Positions 5,069 to 8,611 of a DNA stretch of 8,611 nucleotides are shown piece by piece. This stretch comes from an uncultured Acidobacteriota bacterium (GTDB taxonomy: Bacteria > Acidobacteriota > Vicinamibacteria > Vicinamibacterales > SCN-69-37), in NCBI GenBank assembly GCA_937880585.1, contig CALFMR010000423.1, positions 1-8,611 of the forward strand, read 5' to 3'. The notes beneath the pieces are model-generated. The model was not told the origin of the DNA. It searched no databases and was given only the letters and a program-made list of their open reading frames with translations. Every line of letters starts with the position of its first letter. Positions within the stretch are counted from its first letter, which is position 1. A program made the translations under genes and the position numbers.

Positions 5069-6451
5069 TCAGTCCAGGTACTGGATCCGCCGCCCGATGT
5101 CGACGTTCGGCGAGTGGTACGGCTGCAGGATGTTTCCCGGCGCGAACGTCGTCGTGCGGATCGCCGCGACGTCGTCGTGTCCGATGGCGCCGGTGAAGAT
5201 GTGCAGCAGATACTCGGCTCCGGCGGCCGACGCTTTCATCGCCTCCTCATCATAAAAGGAGGGATGGACCTGCCGCGCATGAATATGGCCCCAGCGATCG
5301 CGAAATCCGTCCCCGGGACAGGAATCGAGGAAGAAGCCGCGGTCGTGGCTCCACTGGAGCGTCGCGACTTCGTTCGTGCGGCCCGAGACGAGCAGATCGA
5401 CTGCCTTGGCGCCGAGGCCTGCCGCGTGCGTGCGATCGAACAAGAGCGGCCGGCCGCCGCGCTGCGTGTGGCCGACTTTTCTCGTGAAGATCACTTCGCG
5501 CGCGGTCGATCCGCGGCGGAAGTCGCGGAAGTACTTGTCACCGAGCCGTTCGGCGAGTCGGTAGCGCAGCGCTTCGGCCGCACCGCCGAGGATCGTGTTG
5601 CCGGACGGATCGGTCGTCTTGCTCTCGGCGCCCAGCTCGCGTCCCGTCTCGTCGACGATGCCCTCGCCGCACACGATGACGACGTTCTTCTGCACCTGAT
5701 AGAGGGCGCGCACGCGCTCGACGATGCGATCGAGGTTGATCGGACACTCCGGGATGAGGACGATGTCCGGTTGGCCGTACGACGAGCCCAGCGCGATGAA
5801 ACCCGAGTGCCGGCCCATCACCTCGACAATGGCGATGCGGCGGTGACTCTCGGCCGTCGTGCGCACGCGCTCGATGCCGCTGGCCGCCACGTAGACGGCC
5901 GTCGCGAAACCCGGCGTGACGTAGTTGACGAGCTGCTCGAGATCGAGCACGGGGTGTGTGACGCCCGTGTGCCGATAGCGCCGTCGTGCGGGGGCCTCAC
6001 CTTCGTCGAGATCCCAGTCATCCGGCTCGCCGCGGTAGTTGAGCCCCAGGTCGTTGTCGATCGTCTTCGGCGCGAGCACGACGGGCAGCGACTCGCACAG
6101 CGGCTGCATGGCGTTCATCGTGCCGTCACCGCCGACGCAGATGAGCCCGTCGATCTTCAGGCGCTGCAGCCGATCGCACACCTGGCGGACGACATCGGTC
6201 TCGTTCGGATCGAGATAGTCGCGCGAGGCGGCGAGGATCGTGCCGCCGAGCTCCGGATCCAACTCGGGAATGTCCTGGAAGAGCGGGTTGAGATGGACGT
6301 GAGGCACGCGCGGGTTGAACAGGCTGTTGAAGCCCTTGATGAACCCGTAGACCTCGACCTGCAGCGCATTGGCGCGCCGGACGGCGCCGTAGAGCGTGGC
6401 GTTGAGCGCAGGGGTATCGCCGCCGGCGGTCAGGATCCCGAGACGTGTCAT
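5069..6451 (-). CDS. 6-phosphofructokinase, long PPi-PFK-related type, predicted ATP-dependent
   Basis: This 460-residue enzyme phosphorylates fructose 6-phosphate to fructose 1,6-bisphosphate in glycolysis. Seen in order: GILTAGGDTPALNA (residues 5-18), GGDGT (107-111), PKTIDND (128-134) with the catalytic Asp at 132, an acidic, charged insertion (about 138-162), VTPGFATAV, MGRHSGF (212-218) for fructose-6-phosphate contact, and GHTQRGG. Gly110 matches E. coli Gly104, which favours ATP, whereas PPi enzymes have Asp there; Lys129 matches E. coli Gly124 and is the PPi-type residue. This Gly/Lys mix is known from ATP-using members related to PPi-PFKs, such as trypanosomal enzymes. Bacterial PfkA is about 320 residues, so this one is much longer. 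The start lies 17 bp after the VWA stop with a weak GAGG ahead. It probably shares the VWA transcript. PPi use is not excluded. Confidence 0.93.
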   Translation of the reverse strand: MTRLGILTAGGDTPALNATLYGAVRRANALQVEVYGFIKGFNSLFNPRVPHVHLNPLFQDIPELDPELGGTILAASRDYLDPNETDVVRQVCDRLQRLKIDGLICVGGDGTMNAMQPLCESLPVVLAPKTIDNDLGLNYRGEPDDWDLDEGEAPARRRYRHTGVTHPVLDLEQLVNYVTPGFATAVYVAASGIERVRTTAESHRRIAIVEVMGRHSGFIALGSSYGQPDIVLIPECPINLDRIVERVRALYQVQKNVVIVCGEGIVDETGRELGAESKTTDPSGNTILGGAAEALRYRLAERLGDKYFRDFRRGSTAREVIFTRKVGHTQRGGRPLLFDRTHAAGLGAKAVDLLVSGRTNEVATLQWSHDRGFFLDSCPGDGFRDRWGHIHARQVHPSFYDEEAMKASAAGAEYLLHIFTGAIGHDDVAAIRTTTFAPGNILQPYHSPNVDIGRRIQYLD

Positions 6452-6468
6452 GGCGGCCTCGCCGCCCG

Positions 6469-7371
6469 CTATTCAGGAATGCGCGTCGGCGCGCGCAGCA
6501 CGGCGTCCTTGCGTTTCAGCGAGACGTCGAGCCGGTTCGACGGCTTGACGCCGTCAGGCAACGTGTAGGTGATCACGTACTGGTGATCGAGCTCCTGCAT
6601 GAACTCGTCCATGACCTTCGGCATCCCCATCGTCGACGGCACTTCCTGGCGGCGGCCGCCTGACTGCTTCGATCCATCGCCGAGCACCTGGCTGCGCGCC
6701 GACTGATCGCTGAGCGACCCGACGTCGGTCGCCACCGTGCGGCCCGGAAGCGTGATCGCGTAGAGCGCGATGCCGCTGTCGCGGATGCCGTCGAGGATCT
6801 GCTGGGCCGGCATGGCACTCGCCTGCTGACCGTCGATGGCCATGGTCACGATGACGTGCCGATCGCCCGGACGCTTGGCGAGCAACTGCGCGACATCGTA
6901 CAGGCCCTCGGGCAGGTTGTCTTCCTGCGTCGGCGAATAGAGACCGAGCTGATTGATGCCGGCGATGAGCGCGTTGCCGTCGCGCGTGAAGTCGACGTTC
7001 GTCACCGCGCGCTGGCTCACCGTGACGAGCGCGACGTCGGCACGGCCGTTCAGGTGCTGGATGAGATGGCCCATCGACACGCGCACCGAGTTGTCACCGG
7101 TGAGCCCGTTCTCGACAACGAGCGCGACCTGCAGCGGCGTGGCGAGCGGCGTGACGCTGACGATCTGGCGCTCCTTCCCGCCTTCCTTCAGTGTGAAGTC
7201 GGCCGGCGCCAGCGCGGAGAGCTCCCCGCCGTCTTTCCCCATGGCCGTGACGCACACCGTCCGCGATGTCGGATCCGCGAACGCCAGCGTGCTGGCGGCC
7301 ACGACGACCGCGCACGTCCAGACTCCCACACGTACACCGCGCCGGGGCGACCTCCACTGACTCATCCTCAT
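6469..7371 (-). CDS. Secreted VWA-like protein of the acidobacterial VWFA-related family
   Basis: The 300-residue product has an N-terminal signal peptide (RSPRRG, then a hydrophobic VWTCAVVVAASTLAFA, likely cleaved near residue 32). It continues with the family's beta-rich leader (VCVTAMGKDGGELSALAPADFTLKEGGK, 39-66, a 'tdkdG...DFtl.edG' pattern), a von Willebrand A-like region (about 80-270), and a C-terminal LDHQYVITYTLPDG strand characteristic of these proteins. The metal-ion site DxSxS is not canonical: the matching stretch is ENGLT (87-91), so metal-dependent ligand binding may be lost. Function in the family is unknown; extracytoplasmic protein contact is usually assumed. ATG 7369-7371 was chosen over the longer open frame to 7491 because GGGAG lies 7 bp upstream and the extension would cross the promoter. 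It precedes the phosphofructokinase gene by 17 bp. Confidence 0.8.
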   Translation of the reverse strand: MRMSQWRSPRRGVRVGVWTCAVVVAASTLAFADPTSRTVCVTAMGKDGGELSALAPADFTLKEGGKERQIVSVTPLATPLQVALVVENGLTGDNSVRVSMGHLIQHLNGRADVALVTVSQRAVTNVDFTRDGNALIAGINQLGLYSPTQEDNLPEGLYDVAQLLAKRPGDRHVIVTMAIDGQQASAMPAQQILDGIRDSGIALYAITLPGRTVATDVGSLSDQSARSQVLGDGSKQSGGRRQEVPSTMGMPKVMDEFMQELDHQYVITYTLPDGVKPSNRLDVSLKRKDAVLRAPTRIPE

Positions 7372-7378
7372 CGGGAAA

Positions 7379-7383
7379 CTCCC
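7379..7383 (-). promoter_or_regulatory. Ribosome-binding site of the VWA gene
   Basis: GGGAG on the minus strand is 7 bp ahead of the ATG at 7371 and supports that start. It falls about where transcription from the -10 element at 7390-7395 would begin, so the leader is very short. Confidence 0.55.
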
Positions 7384-7389
7384 GCGCCA

Positions 7390-7395
7390 AGTATA
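7390..7395 (-). promoter_or_regulatory. Probable -10 element for the VWA-phosphofructokinase transcript
   Basis: TATACT on the minus strand is a five-of-six match to TATAAT in otherwise GC-rich DNA. No good -35 is seen at 16-18 bp upstream; GTGACC is the nearest candidate at a spacing of about 20. It would direct transcription starting near 7383. Confidence 0.4.
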
Positions 7396-7413
7396 GAGCA
7401 GTCCGGCCGTGAA

Positions 7414-7424
7414 GGGGTCACCCC
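7414..7424. promoter_or_regulatory. Small palindrome between divergent promoters
   Basis: GGGGT-C-ACCCC is a perfect 5-bp-arm palindrome about midway between the VWA and dienelactone hydrolase starts. It could be an operator shared by both genes. In GC-rich sequence such a site also occurs by chance. Confidence 0.2.
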
Positions 7425-7450
7425 GCGCCGGGTTCCGCGGGACGCGGGTG

Positions 7451-7456
7451 TAGAGT
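7451..7456 (+). promoter_or_regulatory. Possible -10 element of the dienelactone hydrolase gene
   Basis: TAGAGT resembles TATAAT at four of six positions and lies 22 bp before the ATG. No recognisable -35 lies 16-18 bp upstream, so it is tentative. Confidence 0.25.
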
Positions 7457-7477
7457 GAACGCGCGCGGGAGGTCGCG

Positions 7478-8299
7478 ATGGCGCTCAACACCGAGTGGGT
7501 CCGCTACGGAGCGGAGGGCGAGTGGTCCGGATATTTCGCGGCGATCGATCGAGCCGCAGCGCCGCTGCCGGGGCTCATCCTGTTCCAGGAGGCGTGGGGC
7601 GTCGACGCGCACATCGAGGACGTCACGCGCCGATTCGCGCGCGCGGGCTACGCCGTGCTCGCGCCCGATCTCTTTGCGCGACACGGCCAACGCCGGGCGG
7701 GGTTGGAGCGGCCGCGCCTCGCCGAAGCGCAAGCGCTTCTCAACAGCCTGCCGTCGGGTTCGTGGCGCGATCCCGCGGCGCGCGCACACGCCGAAGCCGC
7801 GTTCGGCGCGGAAGCCGCCGCGCGCATCGACGAGACACTCGGTTCGCTGTTCTCGCCTGGCGGACCGCTCGCCGCCGAGCAGCATCTGCCGGCCGCGCAC
7901 GCCGCGCTGGCATATCTTCAGGAGACGCAGCCGCGTACACGCGGCGCGAAAATTGCGACGATCGGTTTCTGCATGGGCGGCGCGGTGTCGGCGCTCGTCG
8001 GGTGCCGCGAACCGGCGGTCGCCGTCTCGCTCGTCTTCTACGGATCGTCGCCCGCGCCGGCCGAAGCGGCGCACGCGGGCCACATCGTCGGCTTCTACGG
8101 GGCGAACGACGCGCACGTGAATCCGACGATCGCACCGTTCGAGACGGCGATGCGCGACGCCGGCCGGCCGTTCGAGGTCCAGATGTACGAAGGTGCCGGA
8201 CACGCGTTCTTCAACGACAACCGTCCGTCCTATCACGCCTCGGCCTCGCGACACGCGTTCGCGACCGCGCTCGACGTCCTCGTCCAGGCCATCGGCTGA
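7478..8299 (+). CDS. Dienelactone hydrolase family protein (alpha/beta hydrolase)
   Basis: The 273-residue protein carries the family's cysteine-nucleophile triad: C165 in the elbow GFCMGG, D211 in YGANDAHVNP and H242 in GAGHAF. E38 in LFQEAWGVD matches the Glu that activates the cysteine in Pseudomonas dienelactone hydrolase. YAVLAPDLF (59-66) is also characteristic. The enzyme is about 40 residues longer than the classical one (236 residues), with an Ala-rich insertion at about 90-140. Classical members hydrolyse dienelactone to maleylacetate in chlorocatechol breakdown, but no aromatic degradation genes are nearby, so a different ester or lactone substrate is likely. No signal peptide is seen, which suggests the cytosol. 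GGGAGGT at 7467-7473 supports the ATG at 7478. It is divergent from the VWA gene. Confidence 0.92.
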   Translation: MALNTEWVRYGAEGEWSGYFAAIDRAAAPLPGLILFQEAWGVDAHIEDVTRRFARAGYAVLAPDLFARHGQRRAGLERPRLAEAQALLNSLPSGSWRDPAARAHAEAAFGAEAAARIDETLGSLFSPGGPLAAEQHLPAAHAALAYLQETQPRTRGAKIATIGFCMGGAVSALVGCREPAVAVSLVFYGSSPAPAEAAHAGHIVGFYGANDAHVNPTIAPFETAMRDAGRPFEVQMYEGAGHAFFNDNRPSYHASASRHAFATALDVLVQAIG

Positions 8300-8301
8300 C
8301 T

Positions 8302-8329
8302 TCGCGCCGCTCGCACGTCGTCGGCGCGA
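8302..8329 (+). terminator. Possible terminator hairpin after the dienelactone hydrolase gene
   Basis: TCGCGCCG (8302-8309) pairs perfectly with CGGCGCGA (8322-8329) around a 12-nt loop, starting 3 bp after the stop codon. The position fits a terminator, but no T-run follows. It could be a U-less hairpin or a 3'-end stabiliser. Confidence 0.4.
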
Positions 8330-8351
8330 GGGCGCGGACGGCTGGGATACC

Positions 8352-8384
8352 ATGAGGGGTTCCCTGCGAGGGACGAGTCGTTGA
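8352..8384 (+). CDS. Possible 10-codon upstream reading frame of the permease gene
   Basis: ATG at 8352 opens a frame encoding MRGSLRGTSR whose TGA (8382-8384) shares its last base with the next ATG (TGATG). This is a common translational-coupling arrangement. It spans a 5-bp hairpin, TCCCT-GCG-AGGGA (8361-8373), that would cover the AGGGA serving as the ribosome-binding site of the permease. No ribosome-binding site for the short frame is visible, and TACCAT (8348-8353) could be a -10 element instead, which would place its start upstream of the transcript. Confidence 0.2.
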   Translation: MRGSLRGTSR

Positions 8385-8611
8385 TGTCCTCTCAGTCGAT
8401 CGCCCTGATCCTGCTCACCTTCGGCGCCGCCATCGTCAACGGCGCGCTGGGGTACGGGTTCTCGTCGATCACCGTCCCGGTCGCGCTGCTGTTCCTCACC
8501 AATCGCGTTCTCAACCCGGCGCTCGTCCCGATCGAGGTCGTGCTCAACGCGTACGTGCTGCTGGTGAATCGGCGGGCGATCCGCGAGCTGTGGCGGCGGA
8601 TGCTGCCGGTC
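8384..8611 (+). CDS. TauE/SafE-type sulfite exporter / anion permease family protein, N-terminal part
   Basis: The gene runs off the window end after 76 codons with no stop. The start (MSSQSIALILLTFGAAI, then VNGALGYGFSSITVPVALLF) has the hydrophobic first helix and the conserved N-G-A-L-G-Y/F-G-F-S-S motif of the TauE/SafE family, followed by a second hydrophobic segment (LVPIEVVLNAYVLLV) and a basic loop (NRRAIRELWRR). Family members are inner-membrane permeases of about 250 residues that export sulfite, sulfoacetate or related organic anions; the substrate here cannot be told. The ATG at 8384 has AGGGA 10 bp upstream, a rather wide spacing. It lies 84 bp after the dienelactone hydrolase gene in the same direction, so cotranscription is possible unless the hairpin at 8302-8329 terminates. 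Confidence 0.8.
   Translation, partial: MSSQSIALILLTFGAAIVNGALGYGFSSITVPVALLFLTNRVLNPALVPIEVVLNAYVLLVNRRAIRELWRRMLPV

Noticed and set aside
5056..5069. Terminator at the phosphofructokinase stop
   Set aside because: Only a 5-bp stem overlapping the stop codon and no T-run; insufficient to call.
5114..6568. 484-codon plus-strand frame opposite phosphofructokinase
   Set aside because: It is longer than the true gene but shows no domain, while the minus strand shows all PFK motifs in order.
7418..8353. 311-codon minus-strand frame opposite the dienelactone hydrolase
   Set aside because: Arg-rich shadow frame without motifs; the plus strand has a complete Cys-Asp-His triad.
1..8611. Defence island, mobile element or CRISPR system
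   Set aside because: No transposase, integrase, nuclease-like defence gene, spaced direct repeats or tRNA attachment site is visible, and base composition and codon use look uniform across the window.

Overview
The window is GC-rich, gene-dense bacterial DNA, most likely from an Acidobacteriota genome of the Vicinamibacteria type. Three features point there: a PadR regulator translationally coupled to an ADOP-type (acidobacterial duplicated orphan permease) MacB-like permease, a secreted protein of the acidobacterial 'VWFA-related' family, and a Tat-exported sugar-isomerase-like protein. This assignment is inferred from gene families; there is no rRNA or marker gene here. I see no tRNA, rRNA, CRISPR array, insertion sequence, integrase or phage gene. 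All the genes look like ordinary chromosomal ones.

Layout. Positions 1-695 (minus strand) hold padR followed by the start of an ADOP permease that overlaps it by 4 bp (GTGA). The permease reading frame hits an in-frame TAA at the very edge of the window, after only 119 residues. A promoter and a PadR-like inverted repeat cover the padR start. Divergent from this, 841-1875 (plus) encodes a Tat-signal TIM-barrel sugar phosphate isomerase/epimerase. It converges with a class I glutamine amidotransferase (1918-2625, minus). The 272-bp gap at 2626-2897 carries a perfect 13-bp-stem hairpin, a degenerate heptamer array and a good promoter. That promoter drives a small membrane protein with a Popeye-like cyclic-nucleotide-binding domain (2898-3539, plus).

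The Popeye-like gene converges, with 14 bp between stop codons, on a three-gene minus-strand series. Read in transcription order it is: a secreted VWA-like protein (7371-6469), a 6-phosphofructokinase of the long, PPi-PFK-related type (6451-5069), and an MscS-family mechanosensitive channel (4906-3554). The first two are 17 bp apart and probably share a transcript; the channel follows after 162 bp. A 106-bp divergent promoter region separates the VWA gene from a dienelactone hydrolase family gene (7478-8299, plus). The window ends inside a TauE/SafE-type permease gene (8384 onward), which has a short overlapping upstream reading frame and a hairpin over its probable ribosome-binding site.

How they work together: the genes look like a mixture of housekeeping and accessory functions (glycolysis, envelope stress, regulation, hydrolysis) rather than one pathway. 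The points most worth a second look are the bacterial Popeye-like protein with an altered phosphate-binding cassette, the Gly/Lys active-site combination of the phosphofructokinase, the VWA protein without a canonical metal site, and the truncated ADOP permease.
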